This document shows positions 1 through 8,475 of a stretch of 64,000 nucleotides of DNA, piece by piece. The DNA comes from Microvirga vignae (lineage in GTDB: Bacteria > Pseudomonadota > Alphaproteobacteria > Rhizobiales > Beijerinckiaceae): the NCBI RefSeq assembly GCF_001017175.1, contig NZ_LCYG01000016.1:325615-389614 (forward strand), read 5' to 3'. Each line of letters starts with the position of its first letter. Position 1 is the first letter of the stretch. A program made the translations under genes and the position numbers. The notes beneath the pieces are model-generated. The model searched no databases, had not been told where the DNA came from, and saw nothing but the letters and a program-made list of their open reading frames with translations.

Positions 1-372
1 GGCGGGCGTCCCGGCGTGCTCCACGGCAACCGGACCTATCTCCTCATGAACCAGGATGGGCAGATCAGCGACGCCCATTCCATCTCCGCCGGTCTCGACT
101 ATCCCGGCATCGGCCCGGAGCACGCGTGGCTCCACGAAATGGGCCGCGTGGCATACATCTCCGCCACGGACGACGAGGCGCTGGAAGCCTTCCAGCTCTG
201 CTCGCGTCTCGAAGGCATCCTGCCCGCCCTGGAGCCGAGCCATGCGCTCGCCAAGGTCATGGAACTCGCGCCGAAGAAGCCGAAGGATCACCTGATGGTG
301 GTCAACATCAGCGGCCGTGGCGACAAGGACCTGTTCCAGATCGCCGAGCATCTGGGGAACAAGATCGCCTGA
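1..372 (+). CDS. trpB: Tryptophan synthase beta chain, 3' part (truncated by window edge)
   Basis: The reading frame is open from base 1 and ends in TGA at 372, so this is the last ~123 residues of a longer gene. The translation ([14 protein letters not shown], then [16 protein letters not shown], and a tail in HLGNKIA) matches the C-terminal part of the PLP-dependent beta chain, which joins indole and serine to make tryptophan in the alpha2beta2 complex. The catalytic lysine lies upstream of the window. trpA follows on the same strand after a 146-bp gap filled by a palindromic repeat, so the two subunit genes are adjacent but not overlapping. Identification is firm; the 5' end cannot be judged. 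Confidence 0.95.
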   Translation, partial: GGRPGVLHGNRTYLLMNQDGQISDAHSISAGLDYPGIGPEHAWLHEMGRVAYISATDDEALEAFQLCSRLEGILPALEPSHALAKVMELAPKKPKDHLMVVNISGRGDKDLFQIAEHLGNKIA

Positions 373-383
373 GATCTTCTCCC

Positions 384-466
384 GTCATGGCCGGGCTTGT
401 CCCGGCCATCCACGTCTTAAGGCTCCGGTTCAAGACGTGGATACCCGCGACAAGCGCGGGTATGAC
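384..466. repeat. Dispersed palindromic repeat, family A (copy 1)
   Basis: This is an inverted pair of similar hairpins. One half begins GTCATGGCCGGG and the other ends CGCGGGTATGAC, with the complementary inner arms CCACGTCTT and AAGACGTGG. It fills the trpB-trpA gap. Related copies lie at 1371-1452, 18556-18661, 25975-26133 and 40708-40742. The function is unknown; it may act as a transcript-stabilising or mobile (MITE/REP-like) element. Confidence 0.75.
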
Positions 467-518
467 GCCTCTTCATCACGGTTTCACCCCGCCTCTCTCC
501 CGTGCTAAAGACCCCGCC

Positions 519-1358
519 ATGATCAAGCGCATCGAAGCCCGTTTTGAACAATGCCGTGCGGAAGGCCGCGCCGCCCTCGTCACCTATGTGATGGCCGGCG
601 ACCCGGATCCGGAAACCTCGCTGGCCATCCTGAAAAGCCTTCCCAGGGCCGGCGCCGATATCGTGGAGTTCGGCCTGCCCTTCACCGATCCCATGGCCGA
701 CGGTCCGGCGATCCAGGCGGCGGGCCTCAGGGCCCTGAAGGTCGGTCAGGACACGGTGAAGACCCTCGACCTCATCCGCCGCTTCCGGGCCGAGGACCAG
801 GACACGCCCGTGATCCTCATGGGCTATTTCAACCCGATCTTCGTCTACGGCGTCGACCGCTTCCTCGCCGACGCAAAGGACGCCGGCGTCGATGGCCTCA
901 TCGTGGTGGATCTTCCGCCCGAGGAGGACGACGAGCTCTGCCTGCCGGCCCTGAAGGCGGGCCTTGCCTTCATTCGCCTTGCGACTCCGACCACGGACGA
1001 TCACCGCCTTCCGGCGGTGCTCGCCAATACGGCTGGGTTCGTTTACTACGTTTCCATCACGGGCATCACCGGCGCTGCGACCCCGGATTTCGGCAAGGTC
1101 GCCTCGGCGGTGGAGCGCATCAAGCATCACACGCCTCTCCCTGTCGTGGTGGGCTTCGGCGTGAAGAGCGGCGCTCATGCGGCGGCGGTGGCCAAGGGCG
1201 CCGACGGCGTGGTGGTGGGCTCGGCCCTCATCGACGTGCTCAAGGGTACGTTGGACGATCAGGACCGCGCCACCTCGCGCACGGTCGAGGCCGTCACCAC
1301 CTTGGTGAAGGAATTGAGCGAAGGCGTGCGCTCGGTGTCGAAGCGCGCAGCCGCTTGA
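519..1358 (+). CDS. trpA: Tryptophan synthase alpha chain
   Basis: This 279-residue protein starts [12 protein letters not shown]. It cleaves indole-3-glycerol phosphate to indole and glyceraldehyde 3-phosphate and passes indole to TrpB. The TIM-barrel motif [17 protein letters not shown] holds the expected catalytic acids, Glu50 and Asp61 (Glu49 and Asp60 in E. coli). The phosphate-binding GFGVKSG and [10 protein letters not shown] segments are also present. The length fits the family. The ATG at 519 was chosen because homologues start at this MIKRI-type N terminus; the frame is open further upstream, but that part crosses the repeat. It lies between trpB and accD in a trp-acc-fol run. Confidence 0.95.
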   Translation: MIKRIEARFEQCRAEGRAALVTYVMAGDPDPETSLAILKSLPRAGADIVEFGLPFTDPMADGPAIQAAGLRALKVGQDTVKTLDLIRRFRAEDQDTPVILMGYFNPIFVYGVDRFLADAKDAGVDGLIVVDLPPEEDDELCLPALKAGLAFIRLATPTTDDHRLPAVLANTAGFVYYVSITGITGAATPDFGKVASAVERIKHHTPLPVVVGFGVKSGAHAAAVAKGADGVVVGSALIDVLKGTLDDQDRATSRTVEAVTTLVKELSEGVRSVSKRAAA

Positions 1359-1370
1359 AGATTACGAAAC

Positions 1371-1452
1371 GTCATGCCCGCACTTGGTGCGGGCATCCAC
1401 GCCTTCAAACGTGTGGAAAGACGTGGATGGCCGGGACAAGCCCGGCCATGAC
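1371..1452. repeat. Dispersed palindromic repeat, family A (copy 2)
   Basis: Begins GTCATGCCCGCAC and ends CCCGGCCATGAC, with an internal CGGGCATCCACG / CGTGGATGGCCG pairing. It has the same double-hairpin architecture as copy 1 and fills the trpA-accD gap, ending 15 bp before the accD start. Confidence 0.75.
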
Positions 1453-1467
1453 GAGAGGATTAAAGCG

Positions 1468-2328
1468 ATGAACTGGATTTCCGAAGTCGTCCGTCCGAAG
1501 ATCAAGACGCTCTTCAAGCGCGAGACGCCGGACAATCTCTGGATCAAGTGCCCGGATACGGGACAGGTCGTGTTCCACAAGGACGTGGAGGCGAACCAGT
1601 GGGTGATCCCCGGCTCCAATCATCACATGCGGATTTCCGCCACGCAGCGCTTGGCTCTCATGTTCGATGGCGGTACCTGGCTCGACGTGGCGCTGCCGGA
1701 AGTGCCTGTCGATCCGCTGAAGTTCCGCGACGAGAAGAAGTATATCGACCGCCTGAAGGATGCCCGCGCCAAGACCGGCCAGCAGGATGCCTTCAAGGTG
1801 GGCTTCGGCCGCGTCGAAGAGTTGCCGATGACCATCGCCGTGCAGGATTTCGGCTTCATGGGCGGCTCGCTCGGCATGGCGGCGGGTGAGGCCTTCATCA
1901 AGGGCGCCGAGACCGCACTCGACAAGAAGACGCCTTACGTGCTCTTCGCCGGTTCCGGTGGCGCGCGCATGCAGGAGGGCATTCTCTCCCTCATGCAGAT
2001 GCCGCGCACCACGGTGGCGATCCGCCGCCTGCGCGACGCGCGCCTGCCCTACATCGTCGTGCTCACGAACCCCACCACGGGCGGCGTCACGGCGTCTTAC
2101 GCGATGCTGGGCGATGTGCATCTCGCAGAACCCGGCGCGCTCATCGGCTTTGCCGGTCCGCGTGTGATCGAGCAGACCATCCGCGAGAAGCTGCCCGACG
2201 GCTTCCAGCGCTCCGAGTATCTGAAGGAGCACGGCATGGTGGACATGGTGGTGCACCGCCATGACCTGAAACCGACGATTGCCCGGCTGTCGCGCCTCTT
2301 CACCAAGGCTCCGGCCGTCGCTGCGTAA
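1468..2328 (+). CDS. accD: Acetyl-CoA carboxylase carboxyltransferase subunit beta
   Basis: This 286-residue protein starts [16 protein letters not shown]. With AccA it moves the carboxyl group from biotin to acetyl-CoA, the first committed step of fatty acid synthesis. The crotonase-like core is intact, including the [10 protein letters not shown] and [12 protein letters not shown] segments. The N-terminal region that forms a four-cysteine zinc ribbon in E. coli AccD keeps only Cys28; the other three positions are occupied by T, P/G and S-type residues (CPDTG, later WVIPGS). Loss of the ribbon is, as far as I recall, usual in Rhizobiales. The trpA-accD-folC order is common in alphaproteobacteria. 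Confidence 0.95.
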   Translation: MNWISEVVRPKIKTLFKRETPDNLWIKCPDTGQVVFHKDVEANQWVIPGSNHHMRISATQRLALMFDGGTWLDVALPEVPVDPLKFRDEKKYIDRLKDARAKTGQQDAFKVGFGRVEELPMTIAVQDFGFMGGSLGMAAGEAFIKGAETALDKKTPYVLFAGSGGARMQEGILSLMQMPRTTVAIRRLRDARLPYIVVLTNPTTGGVTASYAMLGDVHLAEPGALIGFAGPRVIEQTIREKLPDGFQRSEYLKEHGMVDMVVHRHDLKPTIARLSRLFTKAPAVAA

Positions 2329-2343
2329 TGGGTTTTTGTTTTC

Positions 2344-2389
2344 GCATGATCTTATCGGATAGCCGGATCCTGCTTTTCCGGATCATGCT
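2344..2389. repeat. 46-bp palindromic repeat, family B (copy 1)
   Basis: Begins GCATGATCTTATCGG and ends TTTTCCGGATCATGCT, an imperfect palindrome. A second 46-bp copy of the same layout lies at 11639-11684, at the start of addB. It fills the accD-folC gap. Confidence 0.7.
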
Positions 2390-2401
2390 TGGAGTAGGGC
2401 G

Positions 2402-3727
2402 ATGGATTCCTCTGATGCGCTGATCGCGCGCTTTCTCGCCCTGCACCCGAAGACCATCGATCTGTCGCTCGGGCGCATTCAGCGGCTCTTGAAGCAGCTC
2501 GGAAACCCTGAGCGCCGCTTGCCGCCCGTGATTCACGTGGCGGGCACCAACGGCAAGGGCTCCACCATCGCCTTCATGCGGGCGATTCTGGAAAGCGCAG
2601 GCCTTGCCGTTCACGTCTATACCTCGCCCCATCTCGTGCGCTTCCATGAGCGCATCCGCCTCGGGCGCTTCGGCGGAGGGCATTACGTGACCGAGGATCG
2701 TCTCGTCGAGGCCTTCCGCCGCTGCGAGGCGGTGAATGCGGGCCAACCGATCACGGTGTTCGAGATCACCACCGCTGCGGCGCTCCTCATCTTCGCCGAG
2801 GAGCCTGCCGACGTGCTGCTGCTCGAAGTGGGATTGGGTGGACGCTTCGACGCCACGAATGTCATCGACAAGCCTGCGGCCGCCGTCGTCACGCCCATCG
2901 GTCACGATCACGCGGAATATCTCGGCACGACCTTGCAGGCCATCGCCAAGGAGAAGGCGGGCATCTTCAAGCGCGGATGCCCGGCGATCATCGCGCCGCA
3001 GGATTACGCGGAAGCCGATCAGACCCTTTTCAGCGAGGCGGAGCGCATCGGTGCTTCGCCTGTGCTCGTCGGCCAGCAGGATTTCTCCGTGCATGAAGAG
3101 GGCGGCCGCCTCGTCTATCAGGACGAAAAAGGCCTGCTCGATCTGCCGCGTCCCAAGCTCGTCGGGCGGCATCAGTTCACCAATGCCGGTACGGCTATCG
3201 CGGCTTTGCGTGCAGCAGGCTTCGAGAAATTCGAGACCTCCGCTTTCGAAGCAGGCCTCACCCGCGCGGAATGGCCCGGGCGCTTGCAACGTCTCTCGAA
3301 GGGCCGTCTGCCAGAGATCGCGCCTGAAGGCTGCGAGCTGTGGCTCGACGGCGGGCACAATCCCGATGGCGGGCGCGTTCTCGCCGCCGCCATGGCCGAT
3401 CAGAGCGAGCGCTCCGATGCGCCGCTCGTCCTGATCACCGGCATGCTCGGCACCAAGGACAGCCAGGCTTTCTTCAAGAATTTTTCGGGCCTTGCGCGCG
3501 AGGTGATCGCGGTGCCGATCTCGGGCCAGATCGCGGCGCGCCCGGCGGAGGAGGTGGCGGCGATTGCGGGAAGCGTAGGGTTGACCACTTCCGTCGCGCC
3601 GAGCGTCGAATCCGCGCTCGCCTCGCTCCATAACTACGTTTGGGATCGCCCGCCCCGTGTCCTGATCTGCGGCTCGCTCTATCTGGCAGGAGAGGTGTTG
3701 GCAGCCAATGGAACGCTGCCTGAATAG
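2402..3727 (+). CDS. folC: Bifunctional folylpolyglutamate synthase / dihydrofolate synthase
   Basis: This 441-residue cytoplasmic ligase of the Mur-ligase superfamily adds glutamate to dihydropteroate and then extends the folate polyglutamate tail. The ATP-binding loop HVAGTNGKGST lies near residue 45. The family motifs TSPHLVRFHERIR and LLLEVGLGGRFDATNV follow, with PIGHDHAEYLG in the central domain and LDGGHNPDGG in the C-terminal domain. The length is typical. It starts with ATG 73 bp after accD, with repeat family B in the gap, and is probably transcribed with it. Confidence 0.95.
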   Translation: MDSSDALIARFLALHPKTIDLSLGRIQRLLKQLGNPERRLPPVIHVAGTNGKGSTIAFMRAILESAGLAVHVYTSPHLVRFHERIRLGRFGGGHYVTEDRLVEAFRRCEAVNAGQPITVFEITTAAALLIFAEEPADVLLLEVGLGGRFDATNVIDKPAAAVVTPIGHDHAEYLGTTLQAIAKEKAGIFKRGCPAIIAPQDYAEADQTLFSEAERIGASPVLVGQQDFSVHEEGGRLVYQDEKGLLDLPRPKLVGRHQFTNAGTAIAALRAAGFEKFETSAFEAGLTRAEWPGRLQRLSKGRLPEIAPEGCELWLDGGHNPDGGRVLAAAMADQSERSDAPLVLITGMLGTKDSQAFFKNFSGLAREVIAVPISGQIAARPAEEVAAIAGSVGLTTSVAPSVESALASLHNYVWDRPPRVLICGSLYLAGEVLAANGTLPE

Positions 3728-3738
3728 GAAAAGCGGCC

Positions 3739-4146
3739 ATGGCCACCAAAATCTACGTCAACCTGCCGGTGAAGGACCTTCAGCGGTCGGTGCGCTTTTT
3801 CAAGGCCATGGGCTTTGGCCTCAATCCCGAATTCTCTGATGAGAGCGCCGCCTGCATGGTGATCGCGGACAATATTTTCGCCATGCTGCTGACCGAGGCG
3901 AAGTTCCGGGAATTCGCCCGCAAGCCCGTTGCCGATGCCTCCAGGATGACCGAGATGCTCACCTCGCTTTCCGTGGAGAGCAGGGCGCGGGTCAATCAGC
4001 TCGTGGACAAGGCTTTGGCGCAGGGCGGCAGAGAAGTGCGCGAGCCGGAAGATCACGGCTTCATGTTCGGGCGCAGCTTCAGCGACCTCGACGGGCACAT
4101 CTGGGAAATCATCTATTTGGATCCGAGCCGGATGAGACAGAGCTGA
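3739..4146 (+). CDS. VOC-fold (glyoxalase/bleomycin-resistance-like) protein
   Basis: A 135-residue protein with the two beta-alpha-beta-beta-beta modules of the vicinal oxygen chelate superfamily. It starts MATKIYVNLPVKDLQRSVRF and ends in the typical DLDGHIWEIIYLDPS strand, whose Glu is a usual metal ligand. Members include glyoxalases, dioxygenases and resistance proteins. The substrate cannot be told from sequence, although proteins with this N terminus are often annotated as glyoxalase-like. It starts 11 bp after folC, so it may be cotranscribed. Confidence 0.8.
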   Translation: MATKIYVNLPVKDLQRSVRFFKAMGFGLNPEFSDESAACMVIADNIFAMLLTEAKFREFARKPVADASRMTEMLTSLSVESRARVNQLVDKALAQGGREVREPEDHGFMFGRSFSDLDGHIWEIIYLDPSRMRQS

Positions 4147-4257
4147 TCGTTGCGCTCTCCGGTTCGGATAGCCCGTTTGCGCATTTGCCAATCCGGTTGC
4201 CTAGGCAGAACCTCCTCGGCGTCTGGAGCCGATCCGGCCCCATCAGGAGGCGCCGGC

Positions 4258-4548
4258 ATGTCCGGCGGGAAGATCATGCCGCAATTCGTGATCGAGCGAA
4301 ACATGCCAGGCGTGGGCAACGCGTCCGCCGACGATCTCAAAGGAGCTTCACAGACTTCGTGCGGGGTCCTGCGTGACCTCGGTCCGGAAATCCAATGGGT
4401 CCATAGTTACGTTACGGACGACAAGATCTACTGCGTCTATCGCGCACCGAACGAGGACATCATCCGCGAGCATGCCCGGCGCGGCGGATTTCCGGCAGAT
4501 CGCATCTCGCAAGTTCGCGCCATGATCGATCCCACGACGGCCGAGTAG
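4258..4548 (+). CDS. DUF4242-type small protein
   Basis: The protein has 96 residues from the ATG at 4258. That start is favoured over the one at 4276 because a strong AGGAGG lies 7 bp before it. The core MPQFVIERNMPG, then WVHSYVTDDKIYCVYRAPNEDIIREHARRGGF, is the signature of DUF4242, a small ferredoxin-like-fold family of unknown function often annotated as a nickel-responsive or SCO4226-like protein. It shows no signal peptide or membrane segment. It is the last gene of the + run before a bidirectional terminator. Confidence 0.75.
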   Translation: MSGGKIMPQFVIERNMPGVGNASADDLKGASQTSCGVLRDLGPEIQWVHSYVTDDKIYCVYRAPNEDIIREHARRGGFPADRISQVRAMIDPTTAE

Positions 4549-4567
4549 ATCAATAACCCGGAACAGC

Positions 4568-4593
4568 AAAAAGGGGCCATGAGGCCCCTTTTT
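4568..4593. terminator. Bidirectional rho-independent terminator
   Basis: The stem AAAAAGGGGCC / GGCCCCTTTTT closes on an ATGA loop, with A and T runs that serve both strands. It lies between the converging DUF4242 gene (+) and trxA (-). Confidence 0.9.
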
Positions 4594-4615
4594 CATTCTT
4601 GATCTCTGCGAGCGA

Positions 4616-4936
4616 TCAGGCCGAAGCCTGGATCCACTTGGTGAGATCGCCCTTCGGGGCGGCGCCGATCTTCTGGGCCACGACCTGACCGCCCTTGAAC
4701 ATCATGAGCGCCGGGATCGAGCGGATGCCGAGCTGTGAGGCGATCTGCGGATTCTCGTCCACATTCACCTTCGCGATCTTCACCTTGCCGGCCATCTCGT
4801 TGGAGATCTCTTCCAGAGCCGGGCCGATCATGCGGCAGGGGCCGCACCACTCGGCCCAGAAATCGACCACGACAGGCTCGGAGGATTGCAGGACGTCCTG
4901 CGCGAAGCTCGCGTCGGTCACCTTAAAGGTCGCCAT
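4616..4936 (-). CDS. trxA: Thioredoxin 1
   Basis: A 106-residue thiol-disulfide oxidoreductase with the redox motif WCGPC (Cys31 and Cys34) and the cis-proline segment [10 protein letters not shown]. It reduces cytoplasmic disulfides using electrons from thioredoxin reductase. I chose the ATG at 4936, where AAGG lies 7 bp upstream, over the GTG at 4939. It lies 104 bp after addA on the same strand, the usual alphaproteobacterial order addB-addA-trxA. Confidence 0.95.
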   Translation of the reverse strand: MATFKVTDASFAQDVLQSSEPVVVDFWAEWCGPCRMIGPALEEISNEMAGKVKIAKVNVDENPQIASQLGIRSIPALMMFKGGQVVAQKIGAAPKGDLTKWIQASA

Positions 4937-5040
4937 CACATCACCTTTGAATTTTTGATACAGCGACTCAAGACGAGCCGCTCGACGATAGAGCCAAGGT
5001 AAGAACGGCGGTTTCGGGAATCAAGCAAGGGCTCTTTCCC

Positions 5041-8000
5041 TCACGCTGCTTTGATGAGGGTAAGAGCCGACTCAAGCTCCGGTTCCCTCAGCTCGTGGAT
5101 CACCGGCCCCGTGGTCCAGACCAGGAAGGTGCGGATACGCTTGTCCGGATAGATCTCGGAGAGAAGCGTCCGGTAGAGCGCAAGCTGGGCCACATAGGAT
5201 TGAAGCGGCGGCTGACCGGGCCTGGGCGCCCGTGCCGTCGTCTTGAAATCCGCCACCAGAACCTCGTTCTCCAGAACAGCCAGGCGGTCGATCTGGCCGG
5301 AGACCATGAGTTCCCCTTGAGCAGTCAGAACCTTGCCTGCGATGGGAGCCTCGGCGCGGGAGCCCGGCCCGAAGAGGGTTTTGAGATCCTCATGCTCCAG
5401 GACGTCGAGCGCATGGGCGACGACCGATTCGCGAAGCTCCACAGGAAGACGCGGCGCTCGGGCCCGCACATAGGCGCGCGCCATGGTTTTCCGATGCTCG
5501 GCGCCGAGGGCCGGCAGGCGTTCCAGCAAGGCATGGACCAGGGTGCCGCGAAGCCGTGCCTCGGGGGCATAGGGGCCGTCGCCCGGCCGGGTCATGCGCT
5601 CGGCGGCTCCCAGGGCGCTCGAGGGGCGGATCGGGGGCAGGGGCTCGGGTTCAGGCCTGGCGGGAAGGGTCAGCCAATCCGGCACCTCGAAGGGCTCGAG
5701 CGGCGCGATATCCGATTCAGCCGCGAGCGTGCGCGCCAAGGCCGAGCCCTCGCGCCAGAGGTCGATCGGTCCGTAAGGCGCTTCGCTGCGTTCCAGGCCG
5801 CCTGCCTTCTGCACAAGCCCATGGCGGATCATCTCGCACCAGGCTTCCTGCGGCGAGTCCTTGCGGCCCGTGAGATAGGGCGCGATCACCAGGCGATCCT
5901 TGGCGCGGGTCATGGCCACGTAGAGCAGACGGTTGTGCTCCTCGTAGCCTTTCGCATGCAGAAGATCGCGGGCCTCTTCCATCACGCTGCAATCGCCGCT
6001 CTTGCCCGGTGACCAGACGGGGATCGTCTCGCCTGCCTTGGTCCGCAATTGCAGCAGCGGCGGATCGCGGCCCAGAACCTCGCAGCCATCGATGAGAATG
6101 ACGACGGGTGCCTCGAGACCTTTCGCTCCGTGCACCGTCATCACGCGCACTTCGTTGTTCACCGAGTCGAGATCGCGCTTGATCGTGTGCGAGGCGGATT
6201 CGAAGCGGTTGAGGAAGACGGTGAGCGAAGGCGTTTCCGTCATTTCCGACTGATGCGCGAAGCACAAAAATGCATCGATGGCATCGCCCGCTTCACTGCC
6301 GAGACGAGCGACAAGCTGCGAGCGTCCACCACGAGGTCCGAGCAATGTGGCGAAGAAGCCGAAGGGGCCGTGCTGCGCGGCGAGTTCGCGCCACGCCTGC
6401 AGCGCCTCGCAACCACGCTTCGCCTTCGCATTACCTGTTTGCGCATGACGCTGCAAAGCCGCATGCAACGACTCGTCATCCGCACGATCGGCGGCAATGC
6501 GGATGAGGTCATCATCGGTGAAGCCGACGAGCGGCGATTTCAGGGCAGTCGCGAGCCTCAGGTCGTCATCCGGCAGCAGCGCCGCGCGCCCCGCGGCCAC
6601 GAGATCGAGCACGGCGATATGCTCGCCAATGTTGAGCCGGTCCGCGCCCGCCACCGGCACGCCTGCTTCCTTCAGCGCGCGGATCACCGCCTCGAAGGCC
6701 GCACCACGCTTGCGCACGAGAACGAGCACGTCGCCTGCCGTCCACACGCGACCGTTCTCGTCGCCCTTGGTGGTCCAGCACTTCACGGCCTGCGCGATGC
6801 GGCGCGCGACGACGACGGGCGGCGATTGCTGCTCGGGCTCATCGACGGGAAGAACCCAGGCCTCCGGCTCCTCCTCGTCGGCAGGCGTTTCGGTGGGCCA
6901 CAATTCCACGAGGCCCGGCGCATGCGGACGGGCGCTCTCGTGCACGGTGCCCACCACCTTGTCCTCGAAAGAGAGGCCCTTGAAGTTCTTTTCAACCGCG
7001 AAGGTGGCATCGACCGCCGACAGCACGGCCCTGCCTGAGCGGAACGACATGGTGAGCGACACGTCCTCGAAGAGGAGATCCGCTTCGCGCACCTTCTTCG
7101 ACCAGTCGCGGCGGGTGGTTTCGAATTCCTGCGGGGCCGCGCCCTGGAAGCCGTAGATCGACTGCTTGGGATCGCCCACCGCGAAGAGCGTGCGGATGCG
7201 CGAGCCGGCGGCGCCCTGACCTGCGGTGAAATCCTCCGTGATCCTGCGCAGGATGTCCCATTGCTGCGGGTTCGTGTCCTGCGCCTCGTCGATCAGCACA
7301 TGGTCGATGCCGCGATCGAGCTTGTAGAGCACCCAGGCCGTGTCGCCGCGCGAGAGCAGCGCCAGCGTCTTGTCGATGAGATCCTGGAAGTCGAGCGCGC
7401 CGAGCCGCATCTTCGCCTGTTCGACACGGTCGTGGATTTCGGCGGCGAGCAGGAAAAGCGCCTGCGTGCGCTCCACGGCGCGGGCGGCCTTTTGCTTGTC
7501 TATGAGATTCCAGATGCGGCTTTGCTCATCGAGCAGTTTCTCTTTCAGGCTGTCGTCGATGTCCTTCGTCAGGAAGGCGGATCCCTTACGGGGCGTTCCG
7601 CCATCGGTGAGGAAGACGGAAAGGTAATGCTCGAGTTTGGCGGAGGAATCGATCGCTTCGGCTGCCGCAATCAGAGACGCGGCCCGCTTCTGATCGGTGC
7701 TTTTGCCCCTCAAAAGCTCCTGCGCGATGGCGGGCCAAGTCTCCGGTGTGAGCCCGCCCTCCAGCATCGTCAGTTCAATGCCTTCAAGCGTCTCGTCGGC
7801 TTTGAGACCAAGCTCCTGGCGCAGGCGCGCGATGCCTTTGGGATCGTGCAGGAAGGACTTGCAGCGGAGCGCCGCGTTAAGAGCGGACGTCAGCGCATCG
7901 CCCACCGCATCGACGCTGATGATGTCGAGCGCATCCTTCAAGTAAGGGAAGTTGCCGTTCGAAGCGTCCGCTAGCACGTTCTTCACGGCCTGCGCCAGCA

Positions 8001-8475
8001 TTTCGTCGGTCTGGCTCTCGTCCAGCACGGCAAAGCGCGCGGGCACGTTGGCCTCGAAGGGCACGAGGTGCAGCAGGCGCTCGCAGAAGGCGTGAATCGT
8101 GTCGATCTTCAGGCCGCCCGGCGTTTCCACGGCGCGCGCGAAGAGCGTTCGGGCGAGCTTCACCTGTTGGCGCGCGGGCCTCTGGCCTTCGAGCTCCGTG
8201 AGTTCGGCCACGAGGCTTTCCTCGTCCATCGTCACCCAGCGTCCCAGCCGCTCGAACACGCGGATCGCCATGTTGGCGGCGGCCGCCTTGGTGAAGGTGA
8301 GGCATAGGATGCGCCCGGGCAGCGAGCCTGCGAGCAGCAGGCGCACGACGCGGTCGGTGAGCACCTTCGTCTTGCCCGCGCCGGCATTGGCGGACACCCA
8401 TGCGGAGGCGCGCGGGTTCGCGGCGCGGCGCTGCGCCTCTTTGGTGTAGTCGGGAATGACGAGATCGTTGCTCAT
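5041..8475 (-). CDS. addA: Double-strand break repair helicase-nuclease AddA
   Basis: A 1144-residue UvrD/RecB-family superfamily 1 helicase with a C-terminal RecB-type nuclease; with AddB it processes double-strand breaks for RecA. Visible motifs are Walker A NAGAGKTKVL (about residues 30-39), motif II DEAQDTNPQQWDIL, GDPKQSIYGFQGA, and motif V/VI VMTVHGAKGLEAPVV with LLYVAMTRAKDRLV. The nuclease is seen as LRGTLVHALLERL followed by VLVADFKTTAR, whose Asp and Lys are catalytic in the family. Its ATG overlaps the addB stop by 4 bp (ATGA), which points to translational coupling. Confidence 0.95.
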   Translation of the reverse strand: MSNDLVIPDYTKEAQRRAANPRASAWVSANAGAGKTKVLTDRVVRLLLAGSLPGRILCLTFTKAAAANMAIRVFERLGRWVTMDEESLVAELTELEGQRPARQQVKLARTLFARAVETPGGLKIDTIHAFCERLLHLVPFEANVPARFAVLDESQTDEMLAQAVKNVLADASNGNFPYLKDALDIISVDAVGDALTSALNAALRCKSFLHDPKGIARLRQELGLKADETLEGIELTMLEGGLTPETWPAIAQELLRGKSTDQKRAASLIAAAEAIDSSAKLEHYLSVFLTDGGTPRKGSAFLTKDIDDSLKEKLLDEQSRIWNLIDKQKAARAVERTQALFLLAAEIHDRVEQAKMRLGALDFQDLIDKTLALLSRGDTAWVLYKLDRGIDHVLIDEAQDTNPQQWDILRRITEDFTAGQGAAGSRIRTLFAVGDPKQSIYGFQGAAPQEFETTRRDWSKKVREADLLFEDVSLTMSFRSGRAVLSAVDATFAVEKNFKGLSFEDKVVGTVHESARPHAPGLVELWPTETPADEEEPEAWVLPVDEPEQQSPPVVVARRIAQAVKCWTTKGDENGRVWTAGDVLVLVRKRGAAFEAVIRALKEAGVPVAGADRLNIGEHIAVLDLVAAGRAALLPDDDLRLATALKSPLVGFTDDDLIRIAADRADDESLHAALQRHAQTGNAKAKRGCEALQAWRELAAQHGPFGFFATLLGPRGGRSQLVARLGSEAGDAIDAFLCFAHQSEMTETPSLTVFLNRFESASHTIKRDLDSVNNEVRVMTVHGAKGLEAPVVILIDGCEVLGRDPPLLQLRTKAGETIPVWSPGKSGDCSVMEEARDLLHAKGYEEHNRLLYVAMTRAKDRLVIAPYLTGRKDSPQEAWCEMIRHGLVQKAGGLERSEAPYGPIDLWREGSALARTLAAESDIAPLEPFEVPDWLTLPARPEPEPLPPIRPSSALGAAERMTRPGDGPYAPEARLRGTLVHALLERLPALGAEHRKTMARAYVRARAPRLPVELRESVVAHALDVLEHEDLKTLFGPGSRAEAPIAGKVLTAQGELMVSGQIDRLAVLENEVLVADFKTTARAPRPGQPPLQSYVAQLALYRTLLSEIYPDKRIRTFLVWTTGPVIHELREPELESALTLIKAA

